A stretch of DNA of 46,090 nucleotides from Micractinium sp. NFX-FRZ (GCA_029339195.1 JAPTJF010000482.1:1-46090), one strand, 5' to 3'. Shown: positions 27,216 to 39,585, numbered from the stretch's first letter. Notes: generated from the letters alone by a model not told the origin. A program made the numbers and translations.

Positions 27216-30200
27216 ATGAGAATGTCGATATTCTGCCGGTCCAAGAAGGCGGCGGGCGCCAAGCAGGTGGGGACCGGCAGCAAGTGGCCGACCAGTCTTG
27301 ACAGTTTGCCGGGCCAAAGGCGCCTGGGGCTCTTCCGGGGTGCTGCAAATGTCGTAAGCCTTTGCGCGGGGCGCCCGAGACCCGCCCGCCCGGCCAACCG
27401 CCCTGCCCGGCCATCTCCCGCCGCTTGCCTTGCGCCGCTGCAGGCCCCTTCGCGGCCCGGCCTGTTCAGGCGCAGGCGGCAGCCCGCCGTGGCTGACGGC
27501 AGTGCGCAGCCGGTGCAGGAACAGGAGGACGCCGCGCCGCAGGCAAGCCGCACACCGGGACCGCGTCGGAGGCGTTGTGTGCCCAGAGACTGCTTCTGCT
27601 GTTGCCACTCTTGTTGCTTGGTGTCACGCTCACCCTGCCTCCTGCTTCTCATTCCCTCTTGAAGGCGCCCCCACAGGACATGCCCGTGGTGCCGCGCCTG
27701 CAACTGGCTTCCCTGAGCGCTGACGCGGGCGCCGGCGCAGACAACGCAGAGGCGCCTGCCCCGGCCGCCGCCTCTGCCGCCGAGGCGGTGGCGGAGGACA
27801 GTGATGCTGACAGCGACACCGACAGCAAGGTGGAGTCGGCGCCCCCCTGCGCCGCCGTCATGCGATCCATCTCAGGTAGGCAGCACAGGTGCAGGCGGGG
27901 CTGTGCTTGTTGACGGTGTGACAGCTGGGGACAGATGCCCTGACAGAGTTGCTGCCCTTCCTGCCATCTCAACTGCCCCACCCTCCATTTTGCCTGTTCG
28001 TTCTGCAGAGCGCGCCGCTGCGCTGCTGGAGGCGGCTCAGGCCTCCAAGGCGCACCGCTCCAACTGCCTGGCACTGGCGGCCTTTGGAAGCAGCATGGTG
28101 GAGGCGCTGGAGGCAGACGGTGAGTGGCGGCGCTGGGCAGTGAGGGCTGGTCTGTGCCAGCAGGGGAAGCCGTCTCAGAGAATCGATTGCTGGCCATCGG
28201 TGCGCCTTGCCCAGCCACCGGTGCGCCGTGCCCACCCACCCGTCGAACATTACTGACCGCTTTCCCCTGCACCCATCTCCTCTTTTCCCTGCGGTGAGCC
28301 TTGCAGCCTCTCTGCTGCCCTCGGCCAGCCCCGAGCGCCTGGAGAGCCTGGCCTCGCTGCTGGGCAACGCCGCCACCCTGGTCACCTCCTGCAGCGCCCC
28401 CGGCTGGCTGCTGCTGGCCGCCTCCCCCGACAGCTGCACAGTGGACGCCATGCAGCTGGTGCACTCCAAGATGCTGGCCCTGCTCAAGGTGAGCGGGGTG
28501 TTTGGAGGCGGACATAACTGCCCACGGGAGGTGTGTATGGGGAAGGTAGCCTGGCTAGCCATGGCTGTCTTGCAGCATTAGCGTTGAAGAAACAGCATCA
28601 ACTGCCAGGGCCCCTGGTGCTCTTACACTTGCATCCCTGCATATCTTCCTCTACCCCTCAGCAGGAGGAGGGCCTGGACCTGCCTGGCGTGCGCCTGCAC
28701 TCGCTGGACCTGCACGACGGCTCCCGCGCCCTGCACCGCCGCCTGCGCCAGCTGGGCGCTGGCAGCCTGCTGGCGGGGTTCACCCGGCTGGCGGCAAGCG
28801 AGGACGAGCAGCACAACCTGGCAGAAGCACTGAGCGTGGACGCGCAGGTTGGTGATCTGGGATGAGGCAAACTTTGCCTTGAGGGGGCTGCATTTGGGGC
28901 TGCTCCAGAGGTGCCGCTCCTTCACCACGTTTCTTGTTAGGGCCTGCTGCCACCCTCATCCTCACCCTGCTATCAGTGCAAGTGTCTAACCCTCCCCAAC
29001 CTCCCCCACCCCCTTTCTCCGTCCCACAGGATGTTGCTCAGGACGCCGCCCACGTATTGGACGCCCACATTCTGGAGATGGGCCTGCCTTCGGACACTGA
29101 CGAGGGCGCCACCGATGCCACCACCAACGCCGACGCCGTCAACCGCGCTGCCCTGGAGGCCGCCTTCACCGCCTATGCCACCCTGGGCCTGCGCGGCGAG
29201 GCCGCCTCAAACCGCGCCGTTGAGATCGACTCCTTCCGCTGCAGCAAGCTCTGCCGGGAGGCGGGCCTGCTGGGCTCCGGCGCCGCTGCTGGTGCGGGGC
29301 TGAGCTCGCAGGAGCTGGACGTCCTGTTTGCTGGCGCCAAGGAGCGCGGCTGCCGCAAGTGAGGGGGCGGGCACGCTTGGGGTTAGGTTGAGCGAGGCCG
29401 GGGGAGCAGGGCCGGGCTGTGTGGATGGGAAGGCTGGAGGTGAGGGGAAGAGACGAGCGTGGGAAGCCTCAACAGCTCCTCACCAGTGCCTGCTGCTCTC
29501 CCCAGCACTGTCTACTGCTCATCTCCCCGCCTGGCGCTCCCTTGCAGGCTCACCTTCTCTGCCTTCCTGCGCCTGCTGGCGCTGGTGGCCGACAAGCGGG
29601 GGCAGCCCCTGGGCGAGGTGCTGGCCGCGGTGGCGGGCCTGCAGGGGCCCCTGCTGCGGGCCACCACCCCCGACGCAGTGCGCTTCCACGACGACCGCAG
29701 CACATACACAGGCAAGTGGGGGAGGGACCTGGTGTATGGGGGGGATCGATGAAAGTGATGGGCGTGCAAGATGAAACGGAAGCACACAGCTGCGCAGGGT
29801 GCCTGCCGGTTTGCCTGGCCAAGTGTCTGCCCGTCTTCCTGTTGCCTCCTGCACACACTGACCTTCCCCCGTTCCTTCCCTGCCCCTCACCACTCCCTGC
29901 CCTCATCAGGTGTCTACGCTCGTGGCGGCATGAGCGTGATCGACGATCGCATCGACCTCAGCCGCATGGTGGACCGCTCAGCAGACAAGGCGTCCCGCCG
30001 CCGCACTATCACAGGCGCCGCCATGACGCCGCCCCTGAGCCGCCAGCACAGCGGCACCGGATCCCTGACCCCGCGTTTCGCACACACCCTGGCACCCACC
30101 AAGACCCCTGGCACCGGAGCCAGCGCCTGCGGCACGCCCCGCCTGGGAGGTGAGCAGGGGCAGGTTTGGTGGGTGCTGTGTTGGTGGGTGTTGTGGCAGC

Positions 30201-31203
30201 AGTATTGATCGACTCTCCAGCCCCGTTGGCTGCCTGCCTGCCAGTGATGTAGCGCCGACATGGGCGGACCCACCCCGCTTCCCTCATCCCTGCAGGCATG
30301 GCTGCCGCTCGCGGAGCGCACGCCGGCAGTACGCTCACCCCCCGCACCAATGCGCTCACCCCCCGGCTCACCCCGCGTGGCGCCACCCCCGCCAAGGAGG
30401 AGACCTCTGAGCAGCGCAACCTGCGCCTCAAATTCCAGATGTTTGCCGCCTTTGGCCGCCCCTCTGGCGGTGCTGCCGGCGAGCCGCTGCTGGACTCTGC
30501 CCAGTTCCTCAAGCTGCTGCGTGACGCCCGCCTGCTGGGCAAGCAGCTGGACAGCACGCGCGCCGACCTCATCTTCTGCGGCGCCGTGGGCAAGGTGAGC
30601 GGAGGGTGCGGGGTAGTGGTGCCGCGGCTTGGGTGGGGCAGGGGAAGAGCAGGTGGAAAGGCACACTTTCACAGCTGGACCGACACCAAGGGCGCCCCTG
30701 GCTCTTCACTGTGCGCTGCCACATCCCCCCTGCAGGGCGCACGCCGCATGGGCTTCCCCCAATTCCTGGGCTGCCTGCCCCGCCTGGCGGAGGCACGTGG
30801 CTGCACGGAGGCGGAGGCGCTGCGGCGGGTGATGGCCTGCGAGGGGCCCACCCGGCACGCTACCACCACCCCCGACTCTGTGCGCCTCTCCGACCGAGCA
30901 AACTTTGTTGGTGAGTGGACTGGACGCGGGTGTGGTGAGGAGCGGAGGGGTTGGCGAGTGCGGAACCTACTGCGCTGGCTGGCTGGCCTCTGCACTCATG
31001 TACTGCCAACGACTCGATCAAGCTAGCCCTGTGCACCAATCACTTTTGATGCACTGACCCTTCCCCTTGCCGCTACCCACCCCCATACCCACCCAGGCAT
31101 TGCCGCCCGCGGCGGGCCCAGCACCGTGGAGGAGCGCGTGACGCTGCAGGGGATGGTGGACCGCAGCGGGCGGCGTGCATCCCTGCTGGCACCTGTGCTG
31201 TAG
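27216..31203 (+). CDS. Protein with two tandem p25-alpha (TPPP-like) domains
   Basis: p25-alpha/TPPP proteins bind tubulin and stabilise microtubules, and algal and protist members are linked to cilia. Twelve exons, 27216-27266, 27444-27542, 27677-27875, 28009-28119, 28307-28488, 28662-28847, 29030-29358, 29548-29711, 29910-30149, 30296-30594, 30736-30910 and 31097-31203, encode about 713 residues. Residues 1-300 are basic, then acidic (DSDADSDTDSK), then helical, and not recognised. Domain 1 (about 305-455) has DSFRCSKLCREAGLL, LTFSAFLRLLALVADKRG and TTPDAVRFHDDRSTYTG. Domain 2 (about 550-700) has SAQFLKLLRDARLLGK, MGFPQFLGCLPRLAE and TTPDSVRLSDRANFVG. Each ends with an ARGG and VDRS tail. 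A Thr-Pro-Arg-rich linker (repeated LTPR) separates the two. Introns after 27542 and 29711 use GC donors. The second is required, because the only GT alternative loses the frame. The third exon could begin at 27665 instead. Confidence 0.8.
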
Positions 31204-32222
31204 CTGGCAGTATTCGGCCGGGGGATCCTCGAGAGGACAGACGGTGCTACTAACCATGCGCGCCCAGAACACTGCTAATCTGCTGATTTGAACTTGACAC
31301 TTGGGGTGCTTCTGAGACGGAAGACGGGCACTGCGTACCTAGTTCGAGTTGATGTATTGATGTTTTACACTGTTTGTACGGGGAGTTGCAGGTGGGCACC
31401 CTGCTCTGAGCGGGTCATTGTAAGGCCAAGAGCGAGTCGAGCGAGCGTCACCCTCGGGTGTCAGCAGCGTCCAGGAAGTGACGTCCCCACACGGTGGGCG
31501 CCTGGTGGAGGGGTAGCCCGGGCCAGGTCGCTCCCCACGTGCACACATGCCACTCGCTCCCGGTGTGACGGCAGCACCTGTTGGCCTGCGCATCTGGAAC
31601 CGAGCCATCCAGCCGACTGCACAGCATGCCATGTACTGAGCACCAGCGGTAGCTGCCGCCAGCCAGGGCGCCGCCAGTGAGGGGACAGCAGCGCAAGAGC
31701 TCCTCTTTGAGTTCGGTTGGCAGACATTCGTTTTGATCTGCAGGCCTCCATCCTGGGTGTCTGGCAGGTAGGGGAGGAGAGGGCTTGGGCACTAAATGCA
31801 ACGCAGGTGCGCTACTGGCGCCTGCCGCCGCCGCCGCCGCCCACATGCAGCTTTGGCTTTTGCAGCCTCTGCTCCGATCACCGGCTGCCCGCGTCCAACG
31901 GTACCGTGGGCTATTGCGGATAAGGTCGAGGGTCCACTGGATTGAATATGCGACGGAGCTCCGCGGAGTGTCACGCTCAGTGTCAGGCACAGCACGAGGT
32001 GCCCCGTTCGGTTGGGAAATCCAACTTGGAATGTAGTTCATTTGCACTTCCACAACCTACCAGTCCAATCCAGTTCACAGTGCCGCGACATAGACCGCCC
32101 TGGTACTGCGGCTGCGGCGTTCGGCAGTGGCCGTGACCGCCTGCGAGGTTTCCGCGGCCTGACAGCACTGCACCGAATCAAACCTTGCATTGCTGCGGCC
32201 CCCGGGCGGCAGCGCCACGGCC
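31204..32222. other. Intergenic region after the p25-alpha gene
   Basis: About 1 kb with 3' UTR, then the upstream region of the pseudokinase gene. A TGTAA lies at 31419-31423. No exon supported. Confidence 0.6.
31419..31423 (+). terminator. Candidate UGUAA polyadenylation signal for the p25-alpha gene
   Basis: TGTAA about 220 nt after the stop codon at 31201-31203. Confidence 0.5.
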
Positions 32223-35200
32223 ATGCTGCCGGCTGAGGTCAACGTCCTGCGCCAAGTGCCGGTGAGAGAGGCGTGCCGGAATAGAGGGATGGCTGCCCGA
32301 CCGTGCCGCAGGCATGGCGGGATGAAGTGGGCCGGACAATCACCCCGTTCAGCGCCGCGGCGCCGCCTTTTGACCCTCGCTGCCCCGCCCGCCCCGTTCT
32401 CACCGCGCCTGCCTTGCCTGCGTGCAGAATGTGACTGTGGATGAGCTGCACAAACATTATTTTGGCGTGCACTCCCCTGAGCGGGTGGGTTGGAGCAGCA
32501 ACGGCGACTTGTGGATGTGCACGGCTGGCGACGGCGCGCCGGCCCCCGTGCGCGGCATGCAAGTTGCCGTCAAGATTGGGCCTATGCACAGCTCGCTGCC
32601 CTCTGATGCCGCCGGTCTGGCTGCCGCATGTGCCGCGGGCGTGCGCCGCCTGCCTTGGCTGCACGGTGTTTGCATGGTGCCGGCGGGGGACAAGGTGCTG
32701 GAGGCGCTGTACCAGCGCAACAGCATGCAGCTGTGGGAGGGCCCCTCCTACGTGCTGGTCATGGACTACGTGCCCGGGCGCAACTTGGAGGACGTCATCA
32801 GGCGATGCCGGCGCTCATCAACAAAATACGGGTGCGGAGGCATGGGACGCAAGTTGAGGCACTGGGACGTGGAGCGGGGAGGCGGTGATGTGTGCAGTCA
32901 GAGAGCGGGCCAAGCCTTGGCCGCTTTGTGTGGCGGCACGGCCGTACAGCCACGGCTCCGACCAGCTGCAGCATGCACCAGCTGCAGCATGCAGCACGCA
33001 TGTGTGTTTCTGCGGCAGCCGCACTGGCTGGCCTCCCTGCTCTCAGTCTGCTGCCCCTGCTGTATGGCGCACCCTGGGCAGGCCCTGTGCCGTCGTCGCT
33101 GCTGCCCATGCCCCCCACCCTTCCGCGCCCCTTGTCCACCACCCAACCGCCTCCCTGCCGTGCTGCTCCCTGTCGTACAGCTACGAGACGAACTACGCCA
33201 CTGCTCTGTCCCGTCCGGGCGTGCTGCTGTCGGTAGTGGGCGAGGTGGTGAGCACCATGGCGGACATGCACAAGGCGAGCCTCATCATCAACCTGAAGTC
33301 TGCAAACCTCGTGCTGGCGCCGCCAGACCAGCTGCTGCCGCCCGACCAGCTGGCCATTGGCAGCAGCAGCATGGTGCTTCTGGTGGATGCCGGCTCGTTC
33401 CCCGAGTGCGACACGAGGGGGCAGCCCATCGGGTGAGGAGGCGTGGCGGGGAGCACCGAGAGGGGACAGGGTTGGGCAGGGCTGGGGGCGCGGGTGCACC
33501 CCGCTGCCTTCTGAGCCGCCAGCCTTGGGGGTCACTTTGCTCGTGGGCACATCCGCTCATTGTTGGCAGGCCCATGCATCCTGGACAGGCAGACGACCTG
33601 TTGACCAGGTGTTCAGTTGCGCTAGCGTTGCCACTCACGCTGGTACCGCCTCCTGTGCTGGTGAGCGCCTGCTGGCAGGAGGCGGCCAATGGTGACAGGC
33701 CTTAAACCAGTTTGGTGATGCAGAGGCTGGCACCTGGGGCAGCACCAAGCTGCGGATGAATTGCTCGCTCCAGCTTCTTGACGGTGGCCTCACATTGTTG
33801 GGGGCAGCCCTGGCTCAGGCAGAGAGTCATGGGAGGGCAGTTTTAGGGCAGGTCACCGCCAGTTGTGAGGTTCCGCTGCCATCATGCCGGCGGGGTCATG
33901 CACACCCTTTCCAGTGCACGATGCACCTCCTCACCTGCTCTGTAGCGGCATGCGGCCTGCCCTGCTGCTGGAGCCCCTGCCCACCCGCCCTGTCCCGCCC
34001 TGCCCCGCACCGCCCCACCCCCGCAGACTCGAGGGCAACCGAACCCGCTTCAACCAGTCCAGCGAGGCAAGCGTGAGCGCGCAGCACGCCCCCAGCATCG
34101 ACTGCGACTTCTGCGCCTTCAGCATTGTTTTGATGGAGATGCTGCTTTCGGACTCGTATCGCCCCGTCACACGTGCCAACCTGCTGCAGCAGCTCAATGG
34201 CCAGGCCGGCGTGGGGCCCTTCCTGAACAAGCACTCGTCAAGCATTCGTATGCCCGAAGAGGTGGGGTGCAGTGCGGGAGCTGCACAAGGCATCTGGGAG
34301 GGGATGCACACATTCAGCCAGAGTGGGACTATGCAGCAGGCGGCCCTGCCCGGCCTGGCGTGGCCTCTTGCTGCCACCGTGTCACCCTCGCTCCCCGCCC
34401 CTGCCACTTGCCCCCGCCCCTGCAGCTCAAGGTGACGCTGCTGGTCATCGCTTCCGTAGACTGGCATGGGGTGCCGGATGCGGAAGACGTGCTGCTGACG
34501 CTGCTCCGCATGCTGCATCAGATGTGCTACGCCGGCCAGGTGGGTGAGGGCCGGGGGCCGAGGCGGAGCAATGTGGGTCGGGGGCGGGGGCCGAGGCGGG
34601 GCCGGGTGAGGGAGTAGCCCCCGTGCCTGCGCCCTGCCTGGCACTCACGGCTGAGCGCCTCCAGCAGCTGGCCCTGCGCTTGAGCACATGCGTGCCCACC
34701 GCCGGCCCCTACAGGTTGGCGACGGCCTGGCCTCAGCTGCACACGTGCACCAGCTGCGCAGCGGGGCGGCGGAGCAGCTGCTGGACCTGCTGGCGCAGCT
34801 GGACCGGCTGCCCCCAGGAGCACACAAGTTCCTAGCCGACTACCTGCACGGCGCCGGCAAGGGCGCACAGCAGGCAAGTGTGCATGCTCCCGCACTGCTG
34901 GGTGCGCTGGCTACCAGCAACTCCGGCCGAAACAGGAGCGCAATGTAGATGCTGCCTCCGCAGCCGCCTGCGCTACCTTGTCACCACCGCTTGGCTGCGC
35001 TGGCTCCTATGTGCAGGACAGCGCTGAGGCGTCGGTGGAGGTGCTGTCTGCAGCATGCCGCCGCGCTGCGGGGCAGCTAGAGGCTGCGGACCAGGCGCAC
35101 CGCCAGCTGGTTGAGCTGCACAGTGCGCAGCAGCAGCTGGAGAGCTGCAGCCAGGTGGGTGGCCTCGGCAGGACAACGCACGCCCTGGTGGTAGTGCCCG

Positions 35201-37496
35201 CTGCTGAGTCGGTCGTTGTGCGCTGCGGTAGAGTGCAGCAGCCAGGGCAGCTCGGCCGGGCGCTTAGGCTTGCAGTTGCATCCAGATTGCCACTGCCAGT
35301 TCCCTGGCCGCATGTGCAGCCCCATGCCGACACTAGCAGCCCGGCCGCCATGTATGCTGTTCCCTGCAGGAGTGGCGGCAGCGCCAGCTGCAGCAGCTGC
35401 TGCACCGCGCGCACAAGCTGGCGGGTCCGGCGGGAGTGGGCGCGGGCGGCCACGTAGCCGCGCTGCTGGCCGATACCCAGCAGCAGGAGGCAGCGGCAGC
35501 CGAGCACGTGCAGGAGTGGGAGGTGAGGGGCGGCAGCTGGTTGCTGTGCAGCAGCGTGCCGTGCCCGCTGCCTCCTGCCCTTTGCCACAACAGTGCGGGC
35601 CAAGCCATCACCTCAAACCTCATCAAGGGATGAAGCCCGCTCTGCCTGCAGGCCAAGGTCGGCGAGCTGCGGCAGTGCATTGCTGCGTTTGGTTGCGGTG
35701 AGCTTGCGCAGCAGGCTGCTGAGCTGCGCAGGCTGCTGCCCCCAAAAGGCGGCGCAGCTGCGGCTGGGCCTTGCGGCAGTGCTGCAGCAGCGGCCAGCGG
35801 CGGCGCAGCAGCAGAGCAGCCTCCCCGCCTGGATCAGGCCCTGCGTGGCTTGCGGCTCAACCAGCTGCCTGGCATCGCCGAGGTGAGGGTGCAGGAGGGC
35901 CCCTTCTTGCTGGCCTGCTAGATAAGCTTGGCAAGGTGCCAGCACAGGCGCCTGGCACAGGGTGAGGAGTGGGGCAGTGGAGGCGTGCTTGGTCGTAAGG
36001 GTGGTGTCTTGGGCATGGGGCGCGAGCGCCTCCACGAGTTGCTGGCAGCCGGGCCCGCGGCCACTCCTCACACACTCTGCAGCTGCCTGCGCTCACTAGC
36101 GGTCCCAACACTGCGTGCGGTTGCAGGGGGAAGAGGACGAGGCACCGCGTGGCGCCAGCACAAAACGCGCAACTGGGGGTGCCCGCGGCAGCAAGGGCAC
36201 ACAGGTGGGCTGCACGGCCAGAGGATGGCGCGAACCACCCCTTACAGCATGGGCCGTATGCTGCCTGGGCTGGGCTGGGCGCTACCCTGCTGCTCAAGCT
36301 CAGTCTTGCCGGCGGGGCCTCCCCTCCACCTGCTGGGGCCACGGGAAGACACTGCCTTCTGCCTTGTGCAGTGTGCACATGTGGACACCCCTTCGCTGGG
36401 CCCGCCTGCCTGCTGGCCCCCACCTTGCCCTCTTGCGCCACTGCCCCAAGCAGGACACGCTGCCCAACCTGAGCAACCCAGAGGGCCTCACGGATGTGCT
36501 GCGCCTCAGCTACGCAATGCCTACGACGGAGGCGAAGCCGCTGCTGAATGCCCTGGTGAGTGGAGGGCAAGAGGCACTGTTGGCCACACTGCCAGTATGC
36601 TCAGGTGCAGTTGAGCCGACGCTGTCGGCTGCGCAGCAGTGGCAGTGGCGCCAACTGTCAGGTCTGCTCGGCAGCAGGCAAGGCTCGGGGATGGGCCAGA
36701 GTCAGGCACGCAGCTGGGGCCTCTGCTGGCTGGCAACACGTCGAGCGCACCGGTCAGCTGCCTCCCTCCCTCCCTGCACCCAACCCAACCCATGGACTTA
36801 TCGTGTTGCTCTGCATGCCGTTCCTGCCCTGCGCAGTTGAGTCTGCTGCGTTCGGCTGGCCGTGCTGCTGTGGTGCTGGGCAGCCTGCCCCACGCCGACC
36901 AGCCCCTGGTCATCATCTGGGCGCCGCTTGCAGAGCGCTGGCAGGGCATGGCAGGCCCGGGCGCGGCGCTGTGGCGGCGCTGGGAGCGGCTGGGGCTGGC
37001 TGAGGAGGATCTCAGGGAGGCGCACATCAAGTTCTCGGTGCGCCACCGCATCTGGCTGCCACTGCTGCCGCCACACCTGCTGCCGCTTCCGCCCCGCCGT
37101 ACTGCCACGTTGCCGTTCCCACCAGCGGTTTGCCGCTGCAGCGTGCAGGTGCTGACACCCCTGCATCTGCCCGCATGCGTGCAGTTTAAGATGAACTTGT
37201 ATCGTAAGCAAGGCGGCAACGAGGTTGTGCCCCCCTGGACCAGCGTGTTCCCGGCGGAAGACACCGACGCCAACGTCCTGGCGTGGAGGACGGCCACCAA
37301 GGCGTACGACAGCGGCGCTGCACGGGGCTTCCTGCAGCGCTTGAGCAGCCGCCCCGAGGTGGCCCGCCTGTGGGACGAGACGCTGCTGCACCTGCTGGGC
37401 AACACGCCGCCGGCTGAGGCCCAGCAGCGCTTCTACTGCGCCGCCGCTGCAGGAGAAGGTGGCACTGCTGCATGGGCCAAGCTGCCGCTGCTGTAA
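32223..37496 (+). CDS. Protein kinase-like (probable pseudokinase) with coiled-coil and unknown C-terminus
   Basis: Thirteen exons: 32223-32261, 32428-32831, 33181-33432, 34027-34261, 34426-34539, 34715-34873, 35017-35154, 35370-35522, 35652-35882, 36127-36204, 36454-36555, 36837-37037 and 37185-37496, giving about 805 residues. The N-terminal third resembles a protein kinase: VAVK (Lys62), hinge-like YVLVMDYVPGRNLEDVI, a catalytic-loop-like HKASLIINLKSANLVL (178-193), a DFG-like VDAG (Asp217-Gly219), and an alpha-F-like DCDFCAFSIVLMEML. The HRD aspartate is Asn185 and there is no glycine-rich loop, so catalysis is doubtful. A Gln/Ala/Glu-rich, probably coiled-coil middle follows (from about residue 400), then a C-terminal region of about 200 residues that I do not recognise. 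One intron (34874-35016) has a GCAAGT donor. Substrates or partners cannot be inferred. Confidence 0.65.
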
Positions 37497-38143
37497 GACT
37501 CCAAACTTACCCCACGCATTGCTCGCCTCTGAACAAATTCATGTTGAGGCGTCCTTCCTCCTTTCCCAACACGTACGTCACAACACGTAGTACGCCCTCC
37601 CGCCACCTGCGCCGACCCGCCCCCCACTGTTGCACTATGAATTACGGGGGTGTTTTATGAGCATTAAGGGGTCCCATTCACCGAGTAATGGTCATTCCTG
37701 CCACGCCTGTGAAGAACGGGCTGAAATGGCTGCAGCCTCCCCATTAGCCTACCCGTTTCTCCCCGTTCCTTAAACTGGTTGTCCTAACGGCTGACCATCT
37801 ACAATAACATGCCATTACAGGTGCCGTTCCCTAGCCATAGCCCTCATCAGCCCTATCCCTTCCTCATTCACTGCCAGCTCCTCGCCTGTCTTCTTTGGGC
37901 TGCCGTGCATGGATTCGAGCCATGTGTGCTTCTCAACTTGACCCCGCTCACATGGTGTGACCCCATTCACTGCTGGCCGGCACACAACTTCCTGGCCGGA
38001 AGTTCATGCCTGGTTCCACTGGGAAAGATGTCAACACAGGACACGGCATGCATGCAGTGCACAGTGTGTGCCACCTGCCGCCAGTGTCGGCCGGGACGTG
38101 GAGCGGCGTAATCACCGGTCTATCCCCATGGCTTTTCCCACCC

Positions 38144-38148
38144 TGTAA
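38144..38148 (+). terminator. Candidate UGUAA polyadenylation signal for the pseudokinase gene
   Basis: TGTAA about 650 nt downstream of the stop. A second TGTAA overlaps the stop codon itself and is less likely to be the signal. Confidence 0.4.
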
Positions 38149-38248
38149 ATTCCTTCCCGGGTGTGCAAAGTACAGGTGCATATCCATTTCAGCGAGTTAG
38201 CCCGCCGCTGAGGGACACAGGCATGTGTACATCTCAGGTCCTGGGTGG

Positions 38249-38460
38249 CGCAAGCTGGCGCAAATCTAGTGGTGGTGCCAATTGGCGTATGTCCTGGTGT
38301 GTGTGCCAATTTGCACCAAACTTTGGCGCAAATTGGCACAAAGTGGCCACCTGGCCAATCTGCACCAAGTGGCGCCGACTGCGGCAGCAGCGCCAATTGG
38401 CACAAAACCATGCCGCCACCAAATGTCTGCCAATTACTGCCAGCACCCTTTTGCACCAGG
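38249..38460. repeat. Cluster of inverted GCCAATTTGCACCAA-type motifs
   Basis: At least eight related motifs in both orientations, including TGGCGCAA, GTGCCAATTGGC, TTTGGCGCAAATTGGC, TGGCCAATCTGCACCAA and GCGCCAATTGGCACAAA. Confidence 0.85.
38302..38340. repeat. Near-perfect 39-bp palindrome
   Basis: TGTGCCAATTTGCACCAAA (38302-38320) and TTTGGCGCAAATTGGCACA (38322-38340) are inverted copies with one mismatch and a 1-nt spacer. Confidence 0.92.
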
Positions 38461-38907
38461 GGACGCAAGCACACTTTCTGCCAGCTGGCATTGCAGGCCC
38501 GCCCCGGCCCGCTGCCTGCCAGCCCCCGCCACCTGGTGGCCCCTCCCATGCTGCCCCACCCGCATGCATTGCTGTGTTGCCAGCTGTGCCCGCCCACTGC
38601 CTTCCGGCAGCAGGCTAGGCTTCAAGTGTGATGTCGGGAAGTAGCGCTACATAAAGAGAACTAAGGGGTGATCAACTCAAAGTGCGGATGGAGCCGGAAC
38701 TGCGCCGGTGGCGGCAAGAAAAGAGGGCATGCATTGTGTTGGTTGATGCCTGCCTACATGGTTGGCTGGCTGTCAAAGGCTAGACGCTTGCAGCATGCAG
38801 CTTGTAATGGAGGTGTAAAATTGAAGGAAGAAGGGTGCACAAAGAGGCTCATGGGTTGCTGTATGGATGGACACTGTAGAGTGTTGCCCCTCAGGGCATG
38901 CATGCAA

Positions 38908-39075
38908 AAGGGGGAAGGGCAGGAGAGGGGGAGGGTGGGCTGCGGGCCGTGAGGGTGGAGGGGCCGGCGGCTGTGAGCCGGGGGTGAGGTGAGCACGGCG
39001 GTGAGTGGAGGCTGGGTGATGTTGCAGCAAAATGAGAGGTGGCCTGCAGCTCCCCGCGCTGGGCGGGAGGGGAGG
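38908..39075. repeat. Direct repeat, copy 1 (about 168 bp)
   Basis: Nearly identical to 39112-39277. The only differences seen are one base and a 2-nt indel near the right end. Confidence 0.93.
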
Positions 39076-39111
39076 TTCTAGGGATGCACAATATGGACGT
39101 GAGGAGGGGTG

Positions 39112-39277
39112 AAGGGGGAAGGGCAGGAGAGGGGGAGGGTGGGCTGCGGGCCGTGAGGGTGGAGGGGCCGGCGGCTGTGAGCCGGGGGTGAGGTGAGCAC
39201 GGCGGTGAGTGGAGGCTGGGTGATGTTGCAGCAAAATGAGAGGTGGCCTGCAGATCCCCGCTGGGCGGGAGGGGAGG
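39112..39277. repeat. Direct repeat, copy 2 (about 166 bp)
   Basis: Second copy, same orientation, 36 bp after copy 1. Confidence 0.93.
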
Positions 39278-39585
39278 GTGCTGTTTCGGACGGTACTGCG
39301 ATACAACAGGAAGGAGGACCGGTGGAATTGTGTTCGAAAGTCCAAAAGTCATGTCTGTGGCCGGGCCAAGAGGCGGGCCACCCAGTCATAGCTGCACACA
39401 GCATGGGGCCGCGTGGCTCAAACAAAACAGGTGTGCATGCATAGCGACGGGCAACTTGCCGCCGCCTCGGCAAGCTGCAGCCGTTGCGGCTGCCGCCCCA
39501 GGCGAGGGTGCGGCAGCGGCCGCGCCAGCGGCGGGCCAAGTTATGGCCTGGAAGCTGCAACATGAGGCTGCGGGCACCGCCCACT

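Larger units (their letters stand above)
37497..39585. other. Repeat-rich region without genes
   Basis: About 2.1 kb. It holds a candidate UGUAA (38144-38148), a cluster of inverted GCCAATT/TTGGC motifs (38249-38460) and two long direct repeats (38908-39277). No exon chain is supported on either strand. Confidence 0.65.

Noticed and set aside
38112..38597. Minus-strand frame with repeated Gln-Leu-Ala-Pro units over the inverted-motif cluster
   Set aside because: The repeats are explained by the DNA motif itself, and there is no start context or splice link.
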